5,702 nucleotides of DNA, taken from positions 1 to 5,702 of the forward strand of contig CALWNS010000035.1 in the NCBI GenBank assembly GCA_944382805.1. The letters are read 5' to 3'. Origin of the DNA: an uncultured Gemmiger sp. Its GTDB lineage: Bacteria; Bacillota; Clostridia; Oscillospirales; Ruminococcaceae. This document shows positions 1-5,038 of this stretch, in pieces (within the stretch, counting starts at the first letter, position 1; each line of letters starts with the position of its first letter). A program made the position numbers and the translations under genes. A model generated the notes under the pieces. That model was not told the DNA's origin, did no database searches, and saw only the letters and a program-made list of their open reading frames with translations.

Positions 1-1
1 G

Positions 2-457
2 GAAAAAGACGTGTACAGCGGGGTGGAAAAGCTGGGCATCGAACCGTTTGACCCGGCGCTTACGGCACGGTACCTGGCCGACCGGCTGGGCAGGCGGAAA
101 CGCGCCGTCAAGGATTGCCTGCTGGACCAGCGCATCGTGGCGGGCATTGGGAATATCTATTCCGACGAGATCCTGTTTGCCGCCGGCCTGGCCCCCGCCC
201 GGCCCGCCGCCAGCCTGACGGAGGCCGACTGGCAGCGGCTGGCGGCCGTAATCCCGCAGCGGCTGGCATATTTTATGGAAAAGAATGCGATCCCGCCGGA
301 GGAATACCTGCGCACCAAAGGCAAAGAATACCGCAACACGCCGTTTTTGCAGATCTACGGGCATGGCGGAGAACCGTGCCCCGCCTGCGGGGCCGCGCTC
401 TGCCGCACCGTGATCGGGGGCCGCAGCAGCGTATACTGCCCGGTCTGCCAAAAATAA
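2..457 (+). CDS. mutM: Formamidopyrimidine-DNA glycosylase (MutM/Fpg), 3' part, 5' truncated by window edge
   Basis: This is the C-terminal half of the bifunctional base-excision repair glycosylase/AP lyase that removes 8-oxoguanine and other oxidised purines. The frame is open to the left edge (E-K-D before the GTG at 11), so that GTG is an internal valine and not the start; the catalytic N-terminal proline-glutamate lies outside the window. Numbering from the GTG codon, the helix-two-turn-helix DNA-binding segment is at about 36-58 (LLDQRIVAGIGNIYSDEILF). A C4 zinc finger at the end has C123, C126, C143 and C146 (CPAC...CPVC) with the conserved GGR before the last pair. About 150 residues are visible of a usual 270-290. 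It ends with TAA 8 bases before a strong hairpin terminator, and converges on ssrA. Identity is secure from the H2TH plus zinc-finger pair; Nei-type paralogues are less likely given the GIGNIYSDEILF match. Confidence 0.95.
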   Translation, partial: EKDVYSGVEKLGIEPFDPALTARYLADRLGRRKRAVKDCLLDQRIVAGIGNIYSDEILFAAGLAPARPAASLTEADWQRLAAVIPQRLAYFMEKNAIPPEEYLRTKGKEYRNTPFLQIYGHGGEPCPACGAALCRTVIGGRSSVYCPVCQK

Positions 458-460
458 CCC

Positions 461-504
461 AAAACCGCCGCCCGGATACGGACCTGTATCCGGGCGGCGG
501 TTTT
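461..504. terminator. Bidirectional intrinsic terminator between mutM and ssrA
   Basis: A perfect 15-bp inverted repeat (465-479 and 486-500) with a 6-base loop (ggacct) is flanked by AAAA on the left (461-464) and TTTT on the right (501-504). Read on either strand it therefore gives a GC-rich hairpin followed by at least four U. It lies 8 bases after the mutM stop and 7 bases past the tmRNA 3' end on the opposite strand, exactly where both convergent transcripts need to stop. On the - strand a second T run follows a few bases later. Confidence 0.93.
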
Positions 505-728
505 GTGAGTATGGAGATGAGGGGAATCGAACCCCTGTCCGAAAAGAAAGCGGTTAGAGTATCTCCGGGCGCAGGATGCTTATTGGATTTCCCTTGGTGT
601 GAGCGAACACCCGCGCGTTACACCTTGGTAGCTTCATGAATACCTGACGGACGGCAAAGCTTAGGTCCGTTCATGTTCAGCACCTGATCGACGCCCCGGC
701 CCCGTGCGGTGCTAAAACGGGCGGGACG

Positions 729-751
729 GTCGGGCCTAATTAGGCCGCGAC
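729..751 (-). other. tmRNA hairpin enclosing the tag stop codon (H5-like)
   Basis: On the - strand GTCG-C-GGCC (751-743) pairs with GGCC-CGAC (736-729), giving 8 bp with one bulged C, and the loop TAATTA carries the tag stop codon TAA. At its core is a 14-bp perfect palindrome (733-746). In described tmRNAs the stop codon lies in helix 5, which ribosomes must open during tagging; this hairpin occupies the same place. Confidence 0.75.
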
Positions 752-790
752 GGCAACGGGATAATCGTTGTCAGTTAATTTGTTTTGGCG
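740..790 (-). other. tmRNA tag-peptide reading frame
   Basis: The resumed reading frame inside ssrA encodes RQNKLTDNDYPVAVAA followed by TAA (742-740). The frame is fixed by the hydrophobic VAVAA end just before a stop, matching the ClpXP-type degron ending of known tags (usually LAA). The frame is closed upstream by TAA at 796-794, so the resume codon can only be AAG (793), CGC (790) or a later codon; none of these is alanine. The two frames starting at the nearby GCG or GCC codons stop within seven codons. The first tag residue, alanine, comes from the charged tmRNA itself. The exact resume codon is inferred. Confidence 0.8.
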
Positions 791-872
791 CTTTTATCGT
801 GGTGCACCGCCACGGCCCGCTGCTCACGCCCCTCTCCCCCCGTCGAAACCATTACATCCCCGTATATAGCGG

Positions 873-902
873 CCAAGCCGGCCGCGGGGCTGGGAGGCTT
901 GG
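873..902. repeat. Weak inverted repeat in the smpB-ssrA spacer
   Basis: CCAAGCC (873-879) and GGCTTGG (896-902) form a 7-bp inverted repeat with a 16-base GC-rich spacer in the 58-base gap between smpB and ssrA. No T run follows, so it does not look like a terminator. It could shape the 5' leader of pre-tmRNA, which has to be removed, or it may be incidental in GC-rich DNA. Confidence 0.4.
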
Positions 903-919
903 GTAAACCTGACAGCTGT

Positions 920-1384
920 TTAGTGTTGCTTCAGCGCGCGGTCAATGCTGCGCTGGGCGTCCCGCACGGCGGCGGTGGCGCGCTTATCGTAGAGTTTTTT
1001 GCCTTTGCACAGACCAAGTTCGACCTTGACCCGGCCGTTTTTGAAGTAGAGTGAAAGCGGCACCAGCGTGTATCCCTGCAGCTTGAGCTGCTGCGCCAGG
1101 CGGCGGATCTCGGCCTTGTGGGCCAGCAGGCGGCGCGGGCGGCGCGGGTCACGGTTGAAGATGCTGCCCTGCTCGTAGGGGCTGATGTGCATCCCCTTCA
1201 GGATCAGCTCGCCCCCATCGATATCCGCCCAGGAATCCTTGAGGTTGACGCCGCCGGCCCGCAGGCTTTTGACCTCGGTGCCGACCAGTTCGATGCCGGT
1301 CTCCAGCGTTTCGATGACAAAATACTCGTGGCGGGCCTCCCGGTTAAGGGCGATCACTTTGCGCGGTTCGTTCTGATGGCCCAT
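920..1384 (-). CDS. smpB: SsrA-binding protein SmpB
   Basis: SmpB binds the tRNA-like domain of tmRNA and delivers it to stalled ribosomes, its C-terminal tail filling the empty mRNA channel. The 154-residue product has normal length and the family signature throughout: KVIALNREARHEYFVIET near the N-terminus, GTEVKSLR (35-42), HISPY (66-70) and GKKLYDKR (128-135), followed by a basic tail (about 136-154) that ends in SIDRALKQH. The ATG at 1384 is preceded by a full Shine-Dalgarno AAGGAGG (1400-1394) at 9 bases, which settles the start. The gene is followed at 58 bases by ssrA, so both partners of trans-translation are adjacent on one strand. A consensus promoter lies directly upstream. Confidence 0.98.
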   Translation of the reverse strand: MGHQNEPRKVIALNREARHEYFVIETLETGIELVGTEVKSLRAGGVNLKDSWADIDGGELILKGMHISPYEQGSIFNRDPRRPRRLLAHKAEIRRLAQQLKLQGYTLVPLSLYFKNGRVKVELGLCKGKKLYDKRATAAVRDAQRSIDRALKQH

Positions 1385-1425
1385 CGGCAGGCGCCTCCTT
1401 CCCTGTGAAATGAAACAGGATGATT

Positions 1426-1454
1426 ATTATAACGCCTGCACGCGGTTTTGTCAA
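1426..1454 (-). promoter_or_regulatory. Consensus sigma-A promoter of smpB (and probably ssrA)
   Basis: On the - strand TTGACA (1454-1449) and TATAAT (1431-1426) are both perfect consensus hexamers separated by the optimal 17 bases. Transcription should begin near 1419, about 35 bases before the smpB ATG. The predicted leader begins with a small hairpin (CCTGT 1419-1415 / ACAGG 1406-1402) just before the AAGGAGG site. Such a strong promoter suits the abundant tmRNA downstream. Confidence 0.93.
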
Positions 1455-1478
1455 GTCCTGCTTTAGCGGACAAGGCTC

Positions 1479-2129
1479 TCAGCGGAACTCCGACCCGTCG
1501 GCGGTAAACAGGCGGGTGCGCAGGATCTCGCACTGCCAGGGCTGCACGCCGCAGGGCGCAAAGCTGGCCAGCAGCAGCGCCGGGTTCAGGTTATCGCCCT
1601 CGCCGGCTGCGCACGGCAGGCGCACCGTAACTTTGCAGCCGCCCCCGGCCAGCGGTTCGGCCTGCAGGGCCGGCAGCCAGGTTTTCAGGTCCAGTTCGCG
1701 GCGGCCCCGCTTGGTTTTTTTCTCTACCAGGACCTGCGGGCTGCGGTTGTAGGCCTCCACCGCCTCCAGGCCGGCCGGCGGCAGCGTAAGTTCATATTCG
1801 GCCGCCTGGATCTCGGTGCTTTTTCGCTGCGCCGGACCAATGTGCAAAATGCGGATGCCGTGCGGCATATAGGGCTGCAGGGCGTCCTGCCAGGCGTTCA
1901 GATCCGCATTTTCGTCCGCAGTCTTGACCTCGCAGCTTTCGCATATGCTTTCCTGCCCCAGCGAGAGCGGGCAGTTGAACGAAAGATAAATGTGCGGGTT
2001 GAACCCCTGGGTATAGTATACCGGCAGCCCGCTGCGCTTAAGGATGCGGTGGAACACCCGCTGCAGGTCGAGCAGCGAGATGTAGGCGGCTTCCGCCCGC
2101 TTTTCAAAGCTGATCCTGATCGTAAGCAA
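1479..2129 (-). CDS. DUF2344 (TIGR03936-type) radical SAM-linked protein
   Basis: This protein belongs to the family found next to, or fused with, TIGR03960 radical SAM proteins; its biochemical role is unknown. The N-terminus carries the family signature: ISFEKRAEAAYISLLDLQRVFHR, then RSGLPVYYTQGFNPHIYLSF at about 32-51. The rest (KKTKRGRRELDL near the middle, then a charged C-terminal half) is less conserved. No ATG or GTG fits; I chose TTG at 2129, which has GGGAGGG (2143-2137) 7 bases upstream and gives 216 residues, with homology beginning at once. The longer open frame reaching back to 2282 is only the shadow of the upstream gene. The chosen start overlaps the 3' end of the radical SAM gene by 26 bases, so the two are probably translationally coupled. 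The stop is TGA at 1481-1479. Family call is firm; start fairly firm. Confidence 0.88.
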   Translation of the reverse strand: MLTIRISFEKRAEAAYISLLDLQRVFHRILKRSGLPVYYTQGFNPHIYLSFNCPLSLGQESICESCEVKTADENADLNAWQDALQPYMPHGIRILHIGPAQRKSTEIQAAEYELTLPPAGLEAVEAYNRSPQVLVEKKTKRGRRELDLKTWLPALQAEPLAGGGCKVTVRLPCAAGEGDNLNPALLLASFAPCGVQPWQCEILRTRLFTADGSEFR

Positions 2130-3966
2130 AACAAGGCCCTCCCAGCAGTTTGTTGGCGCCGCAGCCGCTGCACTGGCGGTTGCAGGGCGGGGTGGTCTGG
2201 GCGCGCAGCGCCTTTTGGTATTCGCGTACCAGGAAAGCGCGCCCCACGCCCACGTCCATATGGTCCCAGGGCGCGGTCTCATCCAGGTCTATGGCGCGGT
2301 AATTATAGAAATCCGGATCCACGCCGCAGGCCTTGAAGGCAGCCAGCCAACGGTCGTAGTCGAAAAATTCCTCCCAGGTATCAAAGAACGAGCCCTGGCG
2401 GAACGCTTGCTCGATCACGGCGCCCAGGCGGCGGTCGCCCTTGGCAAAGATACCTTCCAACACGCTGGTGGCGCTGTCGTGGTAATTCACCTTGATCTTG
2501 CGCGAATGCACGCAGGAAAGCAGGTATTTTTGCTTTTCCCGCAGCGTTTCTCGGGTATCCTGGGCGCAGAACTGGAACGGCGTCCAGGGCTTGGGCACAA
2601 AACAGGCCACGCTGCAGGTGACCTGCACGCCCTTGCCCTTCGGGCGTTCGGGGATGGTGTAAAACAGGTCCACGACCTGTTGCGCCGTATCGGCAATGCC
2701 CTTGATATCCTCCATCGTCTCGGTGGGCAGGCCCATCATAAAATAGAGCTTGACCGAAGTATAGCCTTCGCTGAAAGCGATGCGGCAGCCGCGTTCGATC
2801 TGTTCCCAGGTAACATTTTTGTTGATGACGTCCCGCAGGCGCTGGGTGCCGGCTTCTGCGGCAAAAGTCAGGCCGCTTTTGCGCACGCGGCTGGTTTTTT
2901 CCACCAGCGACTGGGAAAAGTTGTCCACCCGCAGCGAAGGCAACGAAAGGCTGACATGATCGGCTTCGGCCCAGGCGTTCAGCCGGTCAAGGATCTCCTC
3001 CAGGCGGGAATGATCGGAGGTGGAAAGGCTCATCAGGCTGAGTTCGTCATAACCGGTATTGGCGCACAGCGTGCGGGCGCAGCCGCTGATGAGTTCGGGC
3101 GAGCGCTCGCGGAACGGGCGGTAGATCTGCCCGGCCTGGCAAAAGCGGCAGCCGCGCACGCAGCCGCGCAGCACCTCGACGCTGGCGCGGTCCTGCACGG
3201 TGCCCACGATGGGCACGACGAAGTTTTCCGGCGGGGGGAAGCTGTCCATATCCCTGACGATGGCCTTGGTCACGCGCGCCGGCACGCCGGGGCGGTTGGG
3301 GGCCACGGCGCGGATGCGGCCGTCCTCCCCATACGTCACATCATAGAACGCAGGGACGTAGACGCCGGGGATCTTTGCCAGCTCCAGCAGCTGGCGTTCC
3401 CTGTTCCAGCCGGCCTTTTTGCCCTGCTCCACACAGGCGCAGATGTCCTGCAGCATCTGTTCGCCTTCGCCCAGCTGCATAACGTCAAAGAAATCGGCCA
3501 TCGGCTCGCCGTTGCACACACAGGGGCCGCCGGCAATGACCAGCGGCCAGCGCTCGTCCCGGTCGGCCGCGCGCAGCGGAATGCCGGAAAGCTGCAGCAT
3601 GGCCAGCACGTTTGTATAGCACAGCTCATATTCCAGTGAAAAACCGACGATATCAAACTCACGCAGCGGATCCTTGCTTTCCAGGCAATAGAGCGGGATG
3701 CCCAAGGTCTCCATCTGCTCTTTCATATCGACCCAGGGCATAAACGCGCGCTCGCACCACCAGTTTTCGTGGCGGTTGAGCAGCTCGTACAGGATCTTTT
3801 CGCCCAAAAAGGACATCCCGATCTCGTAGGTATCGGGGAAACAGAAAGCAACCCGCAGATCCACTTTGGTTTTATCCTTCAGCACGCTGCCCGGCTCGCC
3901 GCCGGTATAACGGCCCGGTTTCTGCACGCTGAACAGCGCCTGGCGCAGTTCCTGGATGGTAGGCAT
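2104..3966 (-). CDS. YgiQ/TIGR03960-type radical SAM protein with N-terminal B12-binding-like region
   Basis: A 620-residue radical SAM protein of the uncharacterised family paired with DUF2344. Roughly residues 35-225 resemble a cobalamin-binding-like domain (FCFPDTYEIGMS, VGFSLEYELCYTNVLAML, GGPCVCNGEPMADFFD, GEGE). The [4Fe-4S] motif is CVRGCRFC with C269, C273 and C276, which ligate the cluster that cleaves SAM, followed by the TIM-barrel core (LSLPSLRVDNFS, FAAEAGTQRLRDVINKN, KLYFMMGLPTET). The C-terminus has a second cysteine cluster, C595, C599, C602 and C612 (CNRQCSGCG...C), that may hold an extra cluster or metal. ATG at 3966 is preferred over TTG at 3969 because TGAGGT (3979-3974) lies 7 bases upstream. 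A promoter and a leader hairpin precede it. Substrate is unknown; members often lie near RNase E/G and ribosomal protein genes, which suggests RNA or ribosome work (inference). Confidence 0.92.
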   Translation of the reverse strand: MPTIQELRQALFSVQKPGRYTGGEPGSVLKDKTKVDLRVAFCFPDTYEIGMSFLGEKILYELLNRHENWWCERAFMPWVDMKEQMETLGIPLYCLESKDPLREFDIVGFSLEYELCYTNVLAMLQLSGIPLRAADRDERWPLVIAGGPCVCNGEPMADFFDVMQLGEGEQMLQDICACVEQGKKAGWNRERQLLELAKIPGVYVPAFYDVTYGEDGRIRAVAPNRPGVPARVTKAIVRDMDSFPPPENFVVPIVGTVQDRASVEVLRGCVRGCRFCQAGQIYRPFRERSPELISGCARTLCANTGYDELSLMSLSTSDHSRLEEILDRLNAWAEADHVSLSLPSLRVDNFSQSLVEKTSRVRKSGLTFAAEAGTQRLRDVINKNVTWEQIERGCRIAFSEGYTSVKLYFMMGLPTETMEDIKGIADTAQQVVDLFYTIPERPKGKGVQVTCSVACFVPKPWTPFQFCAQDTRETLREKQKYLLSCVHSRKIKVNYHDSATSVLEGIFAKGDRRLGAVIEQAFRQGSFFDTWEEFFDYDRWLAAFKACGVDPDFYNYRAIDLDETAPWDHMDVGVGRAFLVREYQKALRAQTTPPCNRQCSGCGANKLLGGPCFAYDQDQL

Positions 3967-3993
3967 CAATTTGACCTCATTTTCGTTAGGTTT

Positions 3994-4015
3994 CGCCCCC
4001 GCGGACCCGCGGGCG
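3994..4015 (-). promoter_or_regulatory. GC-rich hairpin in the 5' leader of the radical SAM gene
   Basis: CCCGCGG (3998-4004) and CCGCGGG (4007-4013) form a perfect inverted repeat, realistic as a 6-bp all-GC stem with a 4-base loop, with further pairing of the outer CGC and GCG around a bulge. It falls between the predicted transcription start (about 4019) and the ribosome site (3979-3974). No T run follows, so it is not an intrinsic terminator. It may slow translation initiation, stabilise the mRNA 5' end or bind a protein; no function can be read from the sequence. Confidence 0.55.
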
Positions 4016-4025
4016 CCGTTGCCTT

Positions 4026-4054
4026 ATTATAGCAGGTGCGGCAGTTTCCTGCAA
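4026..4054 (-). promoter_or_regulatory. Sigma-A promoter of the radical SAM-DUF2344 operon
   Basis: On the - strand TTGCAG (4054-4049, four of six consensus bases) is followed after 17 bases by a perfect TATAAT (4031-4026), with an extended -10 TGC just before it. Transcription should start near 4019. It lies 20 bases after the stop of the upstream kinase-like gene, so it makes a new transcription unit, although no clear terminator separates the two. A small hairpin (CCTGC-CTT-GCAGG, 4060-4048) overlaps the -35. Confidence 0.88.
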
Positions 4055-4073
4055 GGCAGGGGCGCATTAACAT

Positions 4074-4568
4074 TCACAGCTGCGCGATCTGCGCGGCGAT
4101 CTCGGCCGGGCTGCGCCCGTCGGTATCGATCTTGACGGTGCGCAGCCGCCGGTAGCAAGGGATCCGCGCCAGGCTGCGGCCGATCACATCGGGCGTGCGC
4201 AGCCCGGCCGCCACATCCTTTTGCAGGCGGGCGCGCACGGTATCCGCCGCTGCCAGCAGCGAAACGCAGTGTATACGGGTCTCCCCCGGCTCCAGTTTTT
4301 CCAAAATCGCGTCCAGAATGGCCTGCTCGTGCAGCACCCAGCAGAAAACGATATTCTTGTATGCGGAACAGCGGAGGAACTGGTTCAACAAAAAGCAGAT
4401 GTTTTGCAGAACCATCGCTTTTGTTTCCGCCGTTACGGTAAACGGGTCGGCATCCCAGCACCAGTCGCCGTCAAGGAACACCGCGTCCGGCAGTTGCTTT
4501 TTCAGCAGCCGGCCGATGGTCGTTTTGCCAACGCCCATCGCCCCGCCGATCATATACAGGTTTTTCAT
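4074..4568 (-). CDS. Small P-loop kinase-like protein (AAA/nucleotide kinase-like), function unknown
   Basis: A 164-residue soluble P-loop protein. Walker A is GAMGVGKT at 9-16 after a hydrophobic strand (LYMIG), and LDGDWCW at 32-38 matches the acidic DGDW motif that follows the first helix in small-molecule and nucleoside kinases. An arginine-rich stretch at about 112-141 may be the lid, and the end (KIDTDGRSPAEIAAQI) is the usual last strand and helix of this fold. It probably phosphorylates a small molecule, but the substrate cannot be read. ATG at 4568 is chosen because AAGGAG (4579-4574) is 5 bases upstream; an alternative ATG at 4592 overlaps the protease stop as ATGA and would add 8 residues. 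It lies 20 bases behind the M50 gene in the same direction, so it is probably cotranscribed, with no evident functional link. Shikimate- or gluconate-kinase relatives are possible but no diagnostic motif supports them. Confidence 0.85.
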   Translation of the reverse strand: MKNLYMIGGAMGVGKTTIGRLLKKQLPDAVFLDGDWCWDADPFTVTAETKAMVLQNICFLLNQFLRCSAYKNIVFCWVLHEQAILDAILEKLEPGETRIHCVSLLAAADTVRARLQKDVAAGLRTPDVIGRSLARIPCYRRLRTVKIDTDGRSPAEIAAQIAQL

Positions 4569-4588
4569 GGTATCTCCTTGCAGGGGGT

Positions 4589-5038
4589 TCATCCCTTTTC
4601 CAGCAGCCGCGCGCCGTCCAGGCCCGGCAGCGGCAGGAAGTTGAAACAGCCGAGCAGCAGGTTCGCACAGGCAAACCAGTAACCGGCATAGGTATAGCCG
4701 AAAGTATCCATCCAGCCCAGGGCGGCGATGCAGAACAGGAAGTTGGCCGCCGGGCCGGCGGCCGCCAGCAGTTTTTCCTGCCAGAGCGGCAGCAACACGC
4801 CGCGCATGGAAAGGCAGAACCCCAGGGGCGAAAGCTCCAGCAGCGGCGGCCGGCGCAGCAGCGCCGCCCAGGCGGCCAGGTGCCCGCCCTCGTGCAGCAA
4901 AGCCGCCAGCAGCCCCCAGCGCACCACGCCGGTCGTATCCCAGGCAAAGGCCGCCGCCCACAAAAACAGCGTCAGCGCCGGCGCGCGCCAGCGCAGGCGG
5001 GGCCTATACGGCGGCGGCAAGCGCTTCGGTCGGGTCAT
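4589..5038 (-). CDS. Small M50 site-2-type membrane metalloprotease, SpoIVFB-like
   Basis: An intramembrane zinc protease of the S2P/M50 class. The zinc motif HEGGH is at 49-53 in a hydrophobic segment (LLAALLHEGGHLAAW), the family element AAAGPAANFLF is at about 92-102, and the third ligand lies in NFLPLPGLDG (133-142, D141). Hydrophobic stretches at about 20-33, 41-61, 90-108 and 118-138 suggest four membrane passes; the N-terminus is basic and cytoplasmic in character. It stops only 8 residues after D141, at 149 residues, lacking the later membrane helices and CBS domain of B. subtilis SpoIVFB (about 288 residues). The start is ATG at 5038 with only a weak GGGGG ribosome site; it overlaps the M23 gene by 35 bases, which implies coupling. 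By family and by position beside an M23 protein it resembles the spoIVFA-spoIVFB pair; the real substrate is unknown. Confidence 0.85.
   Translation of the reverse strand: MTRPKRLPPPYRPRLRWRAPALTLFLWAAAFAWDTTGVVRWGLLAALLHEGGHLAAWAALLRRPPLLELSPLGFCLSMRGVLLPLWQEKLLAAAGPAANFLFCIAALGWMDTFGYTYAGYWFACANLLLGCFNFLPLPGLDGARLLEKG

Larger units (their letters stand above)
512..861 (-). ncRNA. ssrA: Transfer-messenger RNA (tmRNA, 10Sa RNA)
   Basis: tmRNA is charged with alanine, enters stalled ribosomes with SmpB, and then serves as mRNA for a degradation tag. The 5' end (from 861) reads GGGGATGTAATGGTTTCGAC, the hallmark tmRNA start. It pairs as a 7-bp acceptor stem with CATCTCC (519-513), including G3.U, the alanyl-tRNA synthetase identity pair; discriminator A is at 512. 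The T-arm is AGGGG-TTCGATT-CCCCT (536-520). The length of 350 nt is normal for a one-piece tmRNA. CCA is not encoded: the next bases on this strand are TAC, so it must be added after processing. The tag frame lies at 740-790. The gene starts 58 bases after smpB with no convincing promoter of its own, so it is probably transcribed from the smpB promoter and trimmed by RNase P. The 5' and 3' ends are inferred from pairing and are likely exact to the base. Confidence 0.97.

Noticed and set aside
512..540. T-arm and acceptor sequence resembling the end of a tRNA gene on the - strand
   Set aside because: No D-arm or anticodon arm lies within tRNA distance; it pairs with the tmRNA 5' end 350 bases away.
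863..868. TATATA just before the mature tmRNA 5' end as an ssrA -10 box
   Set aside because: It sits at -7 to -2 relative to the mature end, which would start transcription inside the tmRNA, and there is no -35 hexamer 16-18 bases upstream.
709..1054. Short + strand open frames across ssrA and the end of smpB
   Set aside because: They are antisense to a well-supported tmRNA and smpB and have no ribosome sites or recognisable domains.
1455..1471. Imperfect hairpin after the DUF2344 stop (GTCC-GC / GC-A-GGAC) as a terminator
   Set aside because: The stem is short and bulged, overlaps the smpB -35 region, and is followed by TTGACAAAA rather than a T run.
2130..2282. N-terminal extension of the DUF2344 frame up to 2282
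   Set aside because: The extra residues are low-complexity Pro/Ala/Arg and come from the radical SAM coding region in another frame; family similarity begins at the TTG at 2129, which has its own ribosome site.
2215..3639. Long + strand open frame (474 codons) opposite the radical SAM gene
   Set aside because: It lies wholly antisense to a gene with clear family motifs, has repetitive Ala/His/Gly-rich composition typical of reverse-frame reading of GC-rich DNA, and shows no recognisable domain.
4569..4961. N-terminal extension of the kinase frame up to 4961
   Set aside because: It is the shadow of the M50 gene. The P-loop protein begins naturally at ATG 4568 behind AAGGAG.
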